Source of the DNA: Oceanospirillaceae bacterium
GTDB taxonomy: Bacteria > Pseudomonadota > Gammaproteobacteria > Pseudomonadales > Balneatricaceae
Assembly: GCA_024686035.1 (NCBI GenBank)
Contig: JAIBDW010000006.1
Coordinates: 1 to 51,929, forward strand
Reading direction: 5' to 3'
Length of the DNA stretch: 51,929 bases
Shown here: piece by piece, positions 37,617 to 47,286 of the stretch
Numbering within the stretch: position 1 is the first letter of the stretch
Layout: every line of letters begins with the position of its first letter
Made by a program: the position numbers and the translations under genes
Notes under the pieces: generated by a model
What the model saw: only the letters and a program-made list of their open reading frames with translations
Database searches by the model: none
What the model was told of the DNA's origin: nothing

Positions 37617-38738
37617 ATGTCTGTGGCCCTTGAGCCTCTACAAACGCAAGAATACCAAGCCCTATTAGACGCCAAAAGTGAAGATCTTCGTTCTCGCTTT
37701 GACGAATTAGGAGACTTTGCCACTGGCGTTGAATTGGATGTATTGCCCTCGAAACCCATACACTATCGTATGCGCGCAGAATTTCGTATGTGGCATGAAG
37801 GTGATGATTTATATTATGCCATGTTCCCACCTGGTAATAAGTACCAACCCATTCGTATAGAATCTTTCCCACAAGCCAGTGAACGTATTAATGACTTGAT
37901 GATGCCGTTGCTTGAAGGAATAAAATCTTCGTTGGTATTAAGTCATAAGCTATTTCAGATAGACTTTTTAAGCAGCCAACGTGGTGAGATTTTGGTTAGT
38001 ATGCTTTACCATAAGCAGCTTGGCGAGGACTGGCTTGCTTTGGCAGATGCTTTACGCATTGAACTGGGGATTAATATTATTGGCCGTGCGCGCAAGCAAA
38101 AACATGTGCTGGGTATGGGCTATATCATGGAAACCCTAAATATTAAGGGTCGCCAGTATCACTACCAGCAAGTAGAAAATGCATTTACCCAGCCTAATGC
38201 GTGCGTTAATGAAAAAATGATCACATGGGCGTGTGAAAGTATTGAGCGCTTTGGCAACACCGATAAACCAGACTTATTGGAGCTGTATTGTGGCAATGGC
38301 AACTTTACCGTGCCGTTAGCTGCAAAATTTCGTAAGGTGATGGCCACAGAAATTGCTAAATCTTCAGTCAATTCAGCTCATTTTAATTTACTTGAAAACC
38401 AGGTTGATAATGTCACTATCGTACGACTTTCTAGTGAGGAAATGACACAAGCCTTAGCTTGCGTGCGTGTTTTTAGGCGTTTGGCTGACGTAGACTTAAC
38501 ACAGTTTGAATTTGGCACTATTTTGGTAGACCCACCAAGAGCCGGTTTAGACCCAGGCACTTTGCAACTTGTACAACAATTTGATCAAGTGGTTTATATA
38601 TCCTGTAATCCAGAAACATTGCTTGATAACTTACAAGAGCTCAAACAAACCCACGATCTTAAACGCTTGGCTTTATTTGACCAATTTCCTTATACCCATC
38701 ATGCCGAGTGCGGTGTGGTGCTGCATAAACGTAATTAA
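37617..38738 (+). CDS. trmA: tRNA (uracil-54-C5)-methyltransferase
   Basis: SAM-dependent methyltransferase that makes ribothymidine at position 54 of tRNA. The 373 residues show RAEFRMWHEG near the N-terminus, the SAM motif LELYCGNGNFTVPLA, DPPRAGLD, and the nucleophile Cys in YISCNPETLL. There is no TRAM domain or iron-sulfur cluster at the N-terminus, which separates it from RlmD. AAGGAG lies just ahead of the ATG. It is divergent from metG and lies eleven bases before apbC. Confidence 0.94.
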   Translation: MSVALEPLQTQEYQALLDAKSEDLRSRFDELGDFATGVELDVLPSKPIHYRMRAEFRMWHEGDDLYYAMFPPGNKYQPIRIESFPQASERINDLMMPLLEGIKSSLVLSHKLFQIDFLSSQRGEILVSMLYHKQLGEDWLALADALRIELGINIIGRARKQKHVLGMGYIMETLNIKGRQYHYQQVENAFTQPNACVNEKMITWACESIERFGNTDKPDLLELYCGNGNFTVPLAAKFRKVMATEIAKSSVNSAHFNLLENQVDNVTIVRLSSEEMTQALACVRVFRRLADVDLTQFEFGTILVDPPRAGLDPGTLQLVQQFDQVVYISCNPETLLDNLQELKQTHDLKRLALFDQFPYTHHAECGVVLHKRN

Positions 38739-38749
38739 TAGGACGCACT

Positions 38750-39577
38750 ATGAGCGATACACGACCAGAAGGTCTTCAAAATATTAAACACATCGTTGCC
38801 GTTGCATCAGGTAAAGGGGGTGTAGGCAAATCTACCACTACTGTAAACGTGGCCTTGGCGATGAGCAAAGCGGGTTTCAAAGTAGGGGTGTTGGATGCTG
38901 ATATTTATGGGCCAAGCCAAGGTTTAATGCTTGGTGTTAGCGAAGGTACCCACCCTGAAACTATGGCAGAAAAATGGTTTGTGCCTATTCAAGCCCATGG
39001 TGTGAGCGTCATGTCGATGGCCTTTTTAGTCGATGCCAATTCACCTATGGTTTGGCGTGGGCCTATGGCTGCAGGGGCACTGCAACAAATGTTATTACAA
39101 ACACATTGGGGTGAATTAGATTACCTATTTGTGGATATGCCTCCAGGTACGGGTGATATTCAGTTAACACTCTGTCAAAAGGCGCAAGTGTCAGGTGCTT
39201 TAATCGTCACTACACCACAAGACTTAGCGCTGTTAGATGCACGCAAAGGCATCGAAATGTTCAATAAGGTGAATGTTCCAGTATTAGGTGTGGTAGAAAA
39301 CATGAGCACCCACGTTTGTAGTCAATGTCATCATGAAGAGGCTATTTTTGGTGCTGGCGGCGGTGCTTCATTAGCGAAGCAATATGGCACACAATTACTT
39401 GCTAGTTTACCACTGAGTATGGATATTAGAGTCCGCGTTGATAGTGGCACGCCAACCGTGGTTGCAGAGCCTCAATCAGCAGCAGCAAATACCTATGCGC
39501 AGTTGGCCCATGCGCTTGTGGGGCAGTTGGATGGTACTAGCCAGTCCATGCCTAATATTAGTATAGATGAAGATTAA
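38750..39577 (+). CDS. apbC: Mrp/ApbC-type iron-sulfur carrier P-loop ATPase (short form)
   Basis: A P-loop ATPase of the Mrp/ApbC/Nbp35 group, which carries and inserts iron-sulfur clusters. The deviant Walker [12 protein letters not shown] is at about residues 19-29. [28 protein letters not shown] and the cluster-binding CSQC pair are conserved. It has 275 residues against about 370 in E. coli, because the N-terminal MIP18/DUF59 domain is missing. The gene keeps the classical location near metG. It lies five bases ahead of dcd. Confidence 0.93.
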   Translation: MSDTRPEGLQNIKHIVAVASGKGGVGKSTTTVNVALAMSKAGFKVGVLDADIYGPSQGLMLGVSEGTHPETMAEKWFVPIQAHGVSVMSMAFLVDANSPMVWRGPMAAGALQQMLLQTHWGELDYLFVDMPPGTGDIQLTLCQKAQVSGALIVTTPQDLALLDARKGIEMFNKVNVPVLGVVENMSTHVCSQCHHEEAIFGAGGGASLAKQYGTQLLASLPLSMDIRVRVDSGTPTVVAEPQSAAANTYAQLAHALVGQLDGTSQSMPNISIDED

Positions 39578-39582
39578 CCACC

Positions 39583-40167
39583 ATGCGTTTAAGTGATAAA
39601 GATATTATAGCGGCGTTAAATAGCGGCAAAATTGGCATTGAACCACGGCCTGAAGATAGCGTCATTACTGGAGTAAGCGTAGACCTTAGGTTGGGCAATA
39701 GCTTTCGCGTGTTTAAAGACCATGCCCGTGCTTTTGTTGATGTGAGCGCTAGCCGAGAAGAGATCAATAGCACTCTTGAAGCCATAATGAGTGAAGAGAT
39801 TGTGGTTGCCCAAGGTGAGAGTTTCTTTTTGCATCCAGGAGAATTAGCACTGGCTGTGACACTGGAATCCATTACTATTCCTGATGATCATGTGGGTTGG
39901 TTAGATGGACGCTCGTCGTTGGCAAGGCTTGGACTTATGGTTCACGTCACAGCCCATCGCATTGATCCAGGTTGGAGTGGGGCGATTGTGCTTGAATGTT
40001 TTAACAGTGGTAAATTGCCATTGGCCTTAAAGCCTAACATGACGATTGGTGCAATCAATTTTGAAACTTTGTCTAGTCCGGCCCTAAGGCCCTATAACAA
40101 ACGTGTGGACGCCAAATATAAGCACCAGCAAAGTGCGGTGGCTAGTCGTATAGACCAAGACAGCTAG
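39583..40167 (+). CDS. dcd: dCTP deaminase
   Basis: dCTP deaminase, 194 residues, a trimeric dUTPase-superfamily enzyme that converts dCTP to dUTP for thymidylate synthesis. Recognised by [12 protein letters not shown], the nucleotide-binding [10 protein letters not shown], the catalytic-Glu region [14 protein letters not shown], and the length, equal to E. coli Dcd (193). It is the last gene of trmA-apbC-dcd; a hairpin lies just after the stop. Confidence 0.96.
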   Translation: MRLSDKDIIAALNSGKIGIEPRPEDSVITGVSVDLRLGNSFRVFKDHARAFVDVSASREEINSTLEAIMSEEIVVAQGESFFLHPGELALAVTLESITIPDDHVGWLDGRSSLARLGLMVHVTAHRIDPGWSGAIVLECFNSGKLPLALKPNMTIGAINFETLSSPALRPYNKRVDAKYKHQQSAVASRIDQDS

Positions 40168-40178
40168 AGCACCCCCAA

Positions 40179-40206
40179 GTTCAGCTACCCCACGGGTGGC
40201 TGAACT
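40179..40206. terminator. Hairpin between dcd and the convergent TolC-family gene
   Basis: AGTTCAGCTACC and GGTGGCTGAACT form a 12-base-pair stem (one G-T pair) around CCACG. There is no T-run on either side, so intrinsic termination is uncertain. Its position between two convergent genes suggests a role in ending or protecting both transcripts. Confidence 0.5.
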
Positions 40207-40216
40207 CACATGCCCA

Positions 40217-41479
40217 TTAGTTGAACCACTGGTCTAGTTGAGCTAGATCTGTGGTATTTAACAAACCACTGGCTTTTTTCAAGCGCAATTGATTTAACAC
40301 AAGATCAAGTCGTGCATTAGCCCAGTCTCTTTGGGCAGAAAAAACCAGTTTTTCAGCATCCAAAATATCACTGATGCTTCTTAAACCCAGTTCATACTCT
40401 GTATTTTTTCCAGCCAAAGCGGCTTGCACAGCCTCGTTTAGGCCAGATAAAGCCTGAATCTGTTTATGGTTTGTATCCAAAGCTTGATACCAACGCCTAA
40501 TATCTTGCTGAGTGTTTTTCAGCAATGCTTGGCCTTGTTGCTGGCTTGCATACCATGCTTCTTTGGCTTCTTTGGTACGAGCAATGTTAAGTCCACCATC
40601 ATAAAACGTACCTGTTACGCCTATAGCTAAGGTGGTTGAATCACCAGTGGTCGAGCTGTAATTTTGCGACATGGAAATATTGGCAGTGGGGTAAACACCT
40701 GCCTCTTGTGCTTGGAAGTTATGATATGCCTGCTGTGTAGCAAAAGCATTACTGGTTAGATCTAAGTTGTGTATCTGTGCCAACATAAACCAATCTTGTA
40801 GGGAGTCAGTTTGCACCAACTCTTGGGCATTAAAATTGTTAGCTAGGGTAGGTAGTTGCTCAGGCAATGGTTGATTGGTCAAGTTTTCAAGATCTGAGCG
40901 GGCTAAGCTTAAGCGTTGCTCTACCTGTATCAACGCCACCTGTAACTGTTGCAAGCTGGCTTCAGCATCTTGCAGTTCAATAATGCTGGTAATGCCCAGC
41001 TGGACTTGTTGGCGAGTTTGCTTTAGGCGTTGCTCAAGTGCAGTAAGCTCAGCTAGGCTTGAAAATAACTGATTTTGTTGTTTCAAAACAGCCACATAGC
41101 GTTCAATGACTGAGTAAATAAGATTTTGATGGGCTTTTTCAAAGCCCACTCTTGCGCCTGCAGCGCTTTGCTCAGCAACCTTCATACCATAATACGCATC
41201 TAGCCTTAAAGGTAGTGCCACTGATACGCCGTAATTATTGCTGTTGGAGGTGGAATCCAAAGCAATGTTTTGATTAACTGACCCCTTCACCGAAGGCATT
41301 AACGCGCTTTTAGCTTGAGGGATAATCTGCAATTTAGATTCTAGAGTGTGTTGGGCGGCTAAATAACTTGGATCATTGGCCTGTGCTAGAGCAAACAGTT
41401 CTTCAAATTGGCTAGCATGACTACTTACAGCTGTAGTAGCGGTAAAAATTAAGGCAGCAAAACGGTTCAAAGTGGCCAA
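40217..41479 (-). CDS. TolC-family outer membrane channel protein
   Basis: A TolC/OEP family protein of about 420 residues. A signal peptide (ending SSHA) is followed by a mature start, SQFEELFALAQANDPSYLAA. Two halves contain long amphipathic helices typical of the periplasmic tunnel, with DAEASLQQLQ and ISDILDAEKLVFSAQRDW. The track start (TTG at 41485) leaves AAAGGA only one base away; the TTG at 41479 has proper spacing and was chosen. No membrane-fusion or ABC/RND partner is adjacent, so it is probably a general TolC-like exit duct for type I secretion or efflux. Confidence 0.88.
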   Translation of the reverse strand: MATLNRFAALIFTATTAVSSHASQFEELFALAQANDPSYLAAQHTLESKLQIIPQAKSALMPSVKGSVNQNIALDSTSNSNNYGVSVALPLRLDAYYGMKVAEQSAAGARVGFEKAHQNLIYSVIERYVAVLKQQNQLFSSLAELTALEQRLKQTRQQVQLGITSIIELQDAEASLQQLQVALIQVEQRLSLARSDLENLTNQPLPEQLPTLANNFNAQELVQTDSLQDWFMLAQIHNLDLTSNAFATQQAYHNFQAQEAGVYPTANISMSQNYSSTTGDSTTLAIGVTGTFYDGGLNIARTKEAKEAWYASQQQGQALLKNTQQDIRRWYQALDTNHKQIQALSGLNEAVQAALAGKNTEYELGLRSISDILDAEKLVFSAQRDWANARLDLVLNQLRLKKASGLLNTTDLAQLDQWFN

Positions 41480-41590
41480 GGTCAATCCTTTAATAACAAG
41501 TTAACAGCCAATAAGTTTAACTAATTTCTATATCAGGTGCTAATTATTTTACTTAGTTTTGCACATGCAGTGAGTCTGTTTTTTCGATCC

Positions 41591-42337
41591 TCAAGGGTCA
41601 AGCCAATTCAGTTCTACTAAATTGAGTTGATAGCGTTTTCCATCCGCTTCTTTTTGCACAATTTTAACGATGGTGTAATCTAATTCTGGGGCAAACCAGA
41701 TCCATGTTTCACGTTCAGATTCTTCGCCACGATCACGTTTAATGCGTATGGCTTTATAGCGACCTAATGGCGTTTCTATGACGTCTTCACCGTCAGTTGT
41801 AAAGCTGTAAGTTTTAAGGTGGCCGCCATCGGCTACATCATAACTATAGGTTTTGGGCTGGCTATTAGGCGCTGCAGGGATTTGAGCTAGGTCTAGCTGT
41901 AGGCGCATTTGTACGCTTTGTTTATCCAATGTACCAGGCACAATGTCCATGACCCAAGAGGAGCCTCCGGCAGTGTTCTCAACCTTAAGTTTCGGCCACT
42001 CAAAAGCCACTTCTACATCACGTTTTTTGTTTAAAATTTTACGGTGATAACGATAATGCACAGGTAAAATTTGATCATCTGTCACATAAAATAAGCTTGA
42101 TTCTTTAAGTGATGCAACCATGGCACTAGCGGAGGTGGTTAAGCGATAACTGCCATCTTGGTTTTTGATTAAACTGCGTTTGGCTTTGCCTGATAAGCTG
42201 ATACCTAAATCCCATTGGCTAGAATAGGCAGCTTCAAAAGAGCGCAGCGAGGCGCTGGAACTCATGCTCCAAAGCATGATTAAAAAAAGTCCACTTATGC
42301 GGGGTAGATAAGATAAAATTTGCTGAAAATAAGACAT
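41591..42337 (-). CDS. DUF3108 family periplasmic/secreted protein
   Basis: A 248-residue DUF3108 protein with a signal peptide (LSYLPRISGLFLIMLWSMSSSASL). The mature part is beta-rich, with YSSQWDLGISLSGKAKRSL, YRYHRKILNKKRDVEVAF and the conserved TPLGRYKAIRIKR and WIWFAPELDYTIVKI. The track start at 42415 adds a cysteine-rich leader inside the purN end; the ATG at 42337 follows AAGGAAG and fits a signal peptide. The function is unknown. It follows purN on the same strand, a pairing I recall from other gammaproteobacteria. Confidence 0.85.
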   Translation of the reverse strand: MSYFQQILSYLPRISGLFLIMLWSMSSSASLRSFEAAYSSQWDLGISLSGKAKRSLIKNQDGSYRLTTSASAMVASLKESSLFYVTDDQILPVHYRYHRKILNKKRDVEVAFEWPKLKVENTAGGSSWVMDIVPGTLDKQSVQMRLQLDLAQIPAAPNSQPKTYSYDVADGGHLKTYSFTTDGEDVIETPLGRYKAIRIKRDRGEESERETWIWFAPELDYTIVKIVQKEADGKRYQLNLVELNWLDP

Positions 42338-42371
42338 TGTACTTCCTTGATTAATGAATGATTGGCAGCTC

Positions 42372-43037
42372 TTAAGGCAGATAAGGCATTCCCTGTACTG
42401 GCAGATGATGACCATCCATTAAGACGGTGGTGTTCTGCAGCGTTAGACGCCCTTCACAAAACCATTTGATGGCGATAGGGTAAATGATATGTTCTTGCAC
42501 TAAAACCCTAGCAGCCAAAATGCTTGGTGAGTCCATTTCTAAAACTGGCACTATGGCTTGTATGACAATAGGGCCGCCATCAAGTTCACTTGTTACAAAG
42601 TGAACACTGGCGCCATGCGTTTCTACTTCTGCTTCTAGCGCTCGCTCGTGGGTATTGGTGCCTTTAAATAAAGGCAGTAGCGAGGGGTGAATGTTAAGCA
42701 TACGGCCATGGTAGTGATTGGTCAGCTCAGGCGTAAAAATGCGCATAAATCCAGCTAACACGACAAGCTCTGGTTGTTTGTCATCGATGGCATGGATTAA
42801 TTCACGGTCAAACGCTTCACGACTGCTGCATTCAAGATGATTGATCACCTGCGTTGCAATACCAGCCTTGTGAGCCCGAGCTAAGCCCATAGCATTGGGT
42901 TTGTTGCTAATCACTAGTTCGATAGTCGCAACAATAGTGCCCTTGGCTATGGCATCAATCAGCGTTTGTAGATTGCTGCCACCGCCAGATATAAGCACCA
43001 CAAGACGTGGTATCTGCTGTAATGATTCTTGATGCAT
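42372..43037 (-). CDS. purN: Phosphoribosylglycinamide formyltransferase
   Basis: GAR transformylase, which uses 10-formyl-THF to formylate GAR in purine synthesis. The 221 residues show LVVLISGGGSNLQTLID, the folate-site LAGFMRIFTPEL, the catalytic Asn-His-Asp context NIHPSLLPLFKG, and HFVTSELDGGPIV. The track starts at a TTG (43049); I prefer the ATG at 43037 because GGA lies seven bases upstream. It follows purM closely on the same strand, so the pair is likely one operon. Confidence 0.94.
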   Translation of the reverse strand: MHQESLQQIPRLVVLISGGGSNLQTLIDAIAKGTIVATIELVISNKPNAMGLARAHKAGIATQVINHLECSSREAFDRELIHAIDDKQPELVVLAGFMRIFTPELTNHYHGRMLNIHPSLLPLFKGTNTHERALEAEVETHGASVHFVTSELDGGPIVIQAIVPVLEMDSPSILAARVLVQEHIIYPIAIKWFCEGRLTLQNTTVLMDGHHLPVQGMPYLP

Positions 43038-43057
43038 TAAAGTATCCAAGTGGTCTA

Positions 43058-44104
43058 CTAGCGCAGAACAATAGCGTCTTGTGAACCAGAATTTTGCTCA
43101 ATGTTGCCAATAACCCAAGGCTTTTCACCGGCATCTTCAAGTGTCTTTAGGGCTTTTTCTTGATCTTCTTGTGCCACTACAATAACCATGCCCACGCCAC
43201 AGTTAAAGGTGCGATACATTTCAGTATCAGTCACATTGCCATGGCTTTGTAACCATGCAAAAACATCAGGTTGCTGCCAAGATTTGGTGTCAATCACAGC
43301 AACACTGTCGGCAGGTAATACACGAGGAATATTCTCAAGTAAGCCGCCACCAGTAATGTGAGACAAAGCTCTAACATCTACATGCTTAAATAATTCTAAT
43401 AACGCTTTCACATAAATGCGGGTAGGTTCCATCAAAGCTTCACCAAGGGTGATGCCGTTAATGTCTTGCTGTAAGTCAGCTTTGCTTACTTCAATAATTT
43501 TACGGATTAAAGAGTAGCCATTTGAGTGTGGGCCAGAGGCAGGCAAACCAATAAGTACATCACCTGCAGCAACTTTGGTGCCGTCTATAATTTTGCTTTT
43601 TTCAACAATACCTACACAGAATCCAGCTAAATCATAATCTTCGCCTTCATACATGCCTGGCATTTCTGCCGTTTCACCACCCACTAAAGATGCACCAGCA
43701 AGGGAGCAACCTTCGCCAATGCCAGTCACTACACGGGTTGCTATTTCTACATCCAGCTTGCCAGTAGCATAGTAGTCTAAGAAGAACAGGGGCTGAGCAC
43801 CAGAGACGATTAAGTCATTGGCACACATTGCCACAAGATCTATACCAATGTGGTCATGGCGGTTAAGCTCTAACGCTAGCTTTAGCTTTGTGCCTACACC
43901 ATCTGTGCCAGAGACCAGTACAGGCTCATCATAACCTTTAGGTAGTTCAAACAATGCGCCAAAACCACCTAGCCCAGCCATTACTTCAGGGCGACGGGTG
44001 CGTTTAGCGACCCCTTTAATTCGTTCAATAAGGGCATTGCCTGCATCGATATCGACACCAGCATCTTTGTAGCTTAGGGAATTAGTAGGGGCTTGGGTGC
44101 TCAT
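43058..44104 (-). CDS. purM: Phosphoribosylformylglycinamidine cyclo-ligase
   Basis: AIR synthetase, the ATP-dependent fifth step of purine synthesis. The 348 residues start [20 protein letters not shown]. Conserved strings include [50 protein letters not shown] and [16 protein letters not shown]. The track adds ten codons from a TTG; the ATG at 44104 is the usual family start. It is divergent from the DUF2066 gene. A TAAAAT about 45 bases upstream is a possible -10 box. Confidence 0.96.
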   Translation of the reverse strand: MSTQAPTNSLSYKDAGVDIDAGNALIERIKGVAKRTRRPEVMAGLGGFGALFELPKGYDEPVLVSGTDGVGTKLKLALELNRHDHIGIDLVAMCANDLIVSGAQPLFFLDYYATGKLDVEIATRVVTGIGEGCSLAGASLVGGETAEMPGMYEGEDYDLAGFCVGIVEKSKIIDGTKVAAGDVLIGLPASGPHSNGYSLIRKIIEVSKADLQQDINGITLGEALMEPTRIYVKALLELFKHVDVRALSHITGGGLLENIPRVLPADSVAVIDTKSWQQPDVFAWLQSHGNVTDTEMYRTFNCGVGMVIVVAQEDQEKALKTLEDAGEKPWVIGNIEQNSGSQDAIVLR

Positions 44105-44292
44105 AGCAGGTATTGACCTTAGGAGATTAAACAATAGGGTTGTATTTTAACACTCTCCTAGCATTTCATCACCCGCTAATAGAAGAAGTTTAAGGATTTT
44201 TGTGCTTTTCTTGCTAGCGACACCGACTCATATTGACTATAGTGAGGGTATAACAAGCATATCACCAGACTTGAGACGAATAAAAACTTTAT

Positions 44293-45408
44293 ATGGCGTT
44301 AAAATTTCTCCAAGGCGTGGCTAGACCACTTCGAAATATAACTTTTATAGTGCTTGTGTTTTTTGTGGCTCCTGTATTTGCTTTACCTGTGATGGGCATT
44401 TATAACGCACAAGTGGCGATAGAAGATCAGTCTGAAAGACAGGTGCTTAATGCCCAAAAAATGGGCTTTTCAAAGGTGTTGATCAAAGCCACAGGTCAAG
44501 CTGACAGCGTTAAAAATCCTGTTATACGTGCCGCATTAAAAAATGCGCAGTCTTACGTGCAGCAATTTTCGTTTACTACTAAGTTGAATAAAGGCAAATC
44601 TCAAGCCGTTATTGAATTGGCTTTTGACAAGCTAAAGGTTAACCAGTTGGTGATTGATGCGGGTCTGCCTATTTGGGGTGCTGAACGGGCGGCAGTGCTT
44701 GTGTGGTTGGTCGAAGACACAAAAGGGTTCAGACAAATAATTAATGATGTTGACCACAAGGTAGTGGCACAAATAATAACTCAAGCCGATGACCGTGGTA
44801 TGCCTATCTTATGGCCTTTGTTAGATATTGATGACCAGCTGGCTATTCAAGTAGGTGATCTATGGGGGTTGTTTGCAGAGCCGATTAAAAGTGCATCCAA
44901 TCGCTATAAGGCAGATGCTATACTGGTAGGGCGGATATTCCAAGACACGCAAGGGTTATGGCAAGCACGGTGGAGCTTTTGGCTAGACGATATTGAACAA
45001 CAATGGTCTTCTCAGACCTTTGAATTAGACGCTTTAGCAGACTCTGTATCAGATCGTTTGACCTCAGGCCTTGTGGCTAAATTTGCGCTCTCAACTAGTG
45101 TTAAAAATCTTGATGATACTGCCCTTGAAACGGTCATATTAAAAGTAGATGAAGTGGTGCAGTTTGAGGACTATGTTGAACTAAGAGAAATGTTGCAGGG
45201 TCTATCTGGCATTCAACGAGTGCAGCTTTACAGTGCTAGTGGGCGCACGTTGGAGTTTAAACTTTATACACAATCTAACCTAGCTAAAATCAAATCCATT
45301 GTGGACTTAAAGCGCAGGCTTAAGCTTGTAGGCCGCAGTGATGGAGATCAATCGATGGATGTTCAAGAGGGCGATAGCCGCTTGATTTGGCACTATCAAT
45401 GGCGTTAA
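44293..45408 (+). CDS. DUF2066 family secreted/periplasmic protein
   Basis: A 371-residue DUF2066 protein. It begins with a signal peptide or membrane segment (ITFIVLVFFVAPVFA, cleavage probably before LP). Family features include a short motif, VLIKATGQ, AQSYVQQFSF, VWLVED and ILVGRIFQDTQGLWQARWSF. The C-terminal third looks like a separate domain with YVELREMLQGLSGIQRVQL, similar to a ferredoxin-like fold. The function is not established. Its position between purM and an AI-2E family permease plus hda is conserved in Pseudomonas as I recall. Confidence 0.85.
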   Translation: MALKFLQGVARPLRNITFIVLVFFVAPVFALPVMGIYNAQVAIEDQSERQVLNAQKMGFSKVLIKATGQADSVKNPVIRAALKNAQSYVQQFSFTTKLNKGKSQAVIELAFDKLKVNQLVIDAGLPIWGAERAAVLVWLVEDTKGFRQIINDVDHKVVAQIITQADDRGMPILWPLLDIDDQLAIQVGDLWGLFAEPIKSASNRYKADAILVGRIFQDTQGLWQARWSFWLDDIEQQWSSQTFELDALADSVSDRLTSGLVAKFALSTSVKNLDDTALETVILKVDEVVQFEDYVELREMLQGLSGIQRVQLYSASGRTLEFKLYTQSNLAKIKSIVDLKRRLKLVGRSDGDQSMDVQEGDSRLIWHYQWR

Positions 45409-45447
45409 CACGTGCAATGGAATTCACATTAATATAAGGATTTTTTA

Positions 45448-46512
45448 ATGACACAGTCTCAAACATGGCTACTATTTATCGTAGGTCTTATTGTATCCGG
45501 CTTAATTTATTTACTTCAGCCTGTGCTTACGCCCTTTGTAGTGGGTATTTTTATCGCTTACTTAGCAGATCCATTTGCAGATCGATTAGAAATCAGAGGG
45601 TTTAGCAGAACCATTGCAACGGTGATTGTGTTTGTTGTTTTGATTTTGGTGCTAGTTGCAATGGTCATTATTATTGTTCCGTTGTTAGTGAAACAATTAC
45701 AAGCGTTGGTGAATGTCTTGCCTCACGTAGAGCTGTGGTACAACACGACCCTAATACCTTGGTTGCAAGCTTCTTTAGGCTTAGATTTAACAGCCATAAA
45801 CTTACAACTAGTCACACAAAAGCTGGCGTCACAATGGCAGCAAACAGGTGGTGCTGTTTCCCAGATGGTTAAATATGTCACCCGATCTAGCGTGAATTTG
45901 TTATCTACTTTAGGCTCCATAGCTATGGTGCCTGTAGTTGCATTCTATATGCTTAGAGACTTTGATCTGGTTTTAGCCAAAATTAAAGCCTTATTGCCTA
46001 TAAATGTTCAGCCGCGTGTTAGCGCCTTTGCTGTGGAAAGTAATGAAGTGCTAGCGGCATTTGTACGAGGCCAGCTTTTAGTGATGTTTGGCCTAGGCGT
46101 CATATACGCCCTTGGGCTTAGCTTTGTAGGCTTAGATTATGCCCTGTTAATTGGCGTCTTGGCTGGATTGGCTAGTGTCGTGCCATACCTTGGATTTATC
46201 GTAGGTATAGCCGTGGCTATGGCTATCGGATTTTTCCAGTTCGATAGTTGGTTGCCTCTATCATTAATACTGGTTGTATTTGGCATAGGGCAATTGATAG
46301 AAAGCTTTGTACTTACGCCTTTGTTTGTGGGCGATCGTATCGGTCTACATCCTGTGGCGGTGATCTTTGCTATTTTGGCAGGTGGCCAACTATTTGGGTT
46401 TATGGGAATCTTGTTGGCACTACCCATTTCAGCCGTGGTTATGGTATTGTTGCGAAATGTTTATGCGGGCTATATTAGCAGCCCATTGTATGGTCGGCAG
46501 GATAGTGAATGA
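45448..46512 (+). CDS. AI-2E family transporter (PerM-like permease)
   Basis: A 354-residue inner-membrane protein of the AI-2E/PerM exporter family with about eight predicted helices. N-terminal helices are separated by a hydrophilic cytoplasmic segment (about residues 85-160, PWLQASLGLDLTAINL). The C-terminal half has VRGQLLVMFGLGVIYALGL, GVLAGLASVVPYLGFIVG and HPVAVIFAILAGGQLFG. Family members have been linked to autoinducer-2, sodium-proton exchange or unknown cargo; none can be assigned here. The stop overlaps the hda start by four bases. Confidence 0.9.
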   Translation: MTQSQTWLLFIVGLIVSGLIYLLQPVLTPFVVGIFIAYLADPFADRLEIRGFSRTIATVIVFVVLILVLVAMVIIIVPLLVKQLQALVNVLPHVELWYNTTLIPWLQASLGLDLTAINLQLVTQKLASQWQQTGGAVSQMVKYVTRSSVNLLSTLGSIAMVPVVAFYMLRDFDLVLAKIKALLPINVQPRVSAFAVESNEVLAAFVRGQLLVMFGLGVIYALGLSFVGLDYALLIGVLAGLASVVPYLGFIVGIAVAMAIGFFQFDSWLPLSLILVVFGIGQLIESFVLTPLFVGDRIGLHPVAVIFAILAGGQLFGFMGILLALPISAVVMVLLRNVYAGYISSPLYGRQDSE

Positions 46513-47252
46513 CGTTACATGCTGTTACAAATATGCCTCAACAGCTGGGCTCTAGGCAACTTACTTTAGGTGTCACATTAAATACTCAGCAACAGCTGAG
46601 TAACTTTAGTTTCGCTGGTGCTCCGGCATTGTCTGAAGCTGTAGACCAACTGCTAAAAACTGATCATTGGGACAGTCTTTACGTCTTTGGTGGCCCAAGT
46701 GTCGGCAAAAGCCATTTGCTTCAAGGGTGTGTGCTGCAAGCTCAAGAAATGGATCAAGAAGCGATTTTTATTAGCTGTAGTGAGCTACTTAAAATACCCG
46801 CGCATCAAGCAAGTGATTGCCTTTTTGGGCTAGAGACTAATACATTGATCTGTGTTGACGATCTACATTTGTTAGTAGCGCACGATCAATGGGCTCAAGC
46901 TTGGTTTCACCTATATAACAACTTAACCCAGCAGGGTAGCCGCCTTGTTCTATCTGCGACATCTAACCCTCGCACCATAGACTGCGCGTTAAATGATCTG
47001 CGCTCGCGTTTGCAGATGGCAGGTGTATTTGCGCTTCATTCACTAGATGAACAGGCAAGTGGACAGCTTCTGCAAGCTAAAGCCAAACAAAAAGGTTTGC
47101 AGCTAAATGATGAGCAAGTGGCGTATATTTTTTCACGAAGCCCACGTGGTCTCACTCATTTGTTGGCCGTATTAGACGCCTTAGATGCCGCTTCATGGCA
47201 CGAAAAGCGACGCATTACGATTCCATTTATAAAGCAGGTTATGGCATGGTAG
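46509..47252 (+). CDS. hda: DnaA regulatory inactivator Hda
   Basis: Hda is a DnaA-related AAA+ protein that, with the sliding clamp, stimulates ATP hydrolysis by DnaA and prevents re-initiation of replication. The 247 residues carry an N-terminal clamp-binding motif, QLTLGVTL, the Walker A GGPSVGKSHLLQG, Walker B LICVDDLHLL, and sensor region LSATSNPRTI. The C-terminus RRITIPFIKQVM matches E. coli Hda. Its Walker A is more canonical (GKS) than that of E. coli (GRS). It is coupled to the upstream permease. Confidence 0.94.
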   Translation: MTLHAVTNMPQQLGSRQLTLGVTLNTQQQLSNFSFAGAPALSEAVDQLLKTDHWDSLYVFGGPSVGKSHLLQGCVLQAQEMDQEAIFISCSELLKIPAHQASDCLFGLETNTLICVDDLHLLVAHDQWAQAWFHLYNNLTQQGSRLVLSATSNPRTIDCALNDLRSRLQMAGVFALHSLDEQASGQLLQAKAKQKGLQLNDEQVAYIFSRSPRGLTHLLAVLDALDAASWHEKRRITIPFIKQVMAW

Positions 47253-47286
47253 CCTTAAGCCAAGCGTTAAAAACCAAGAGAAACAT

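Noticed and set aside
42338-42415. Longer start for the DUF3108 protein (MVIICQYREC...)
   Set aside because: It would overlap purN and place a cysteine-rich leader before a clear signal peptide; the ATG at 42337 has AAGGAAG.
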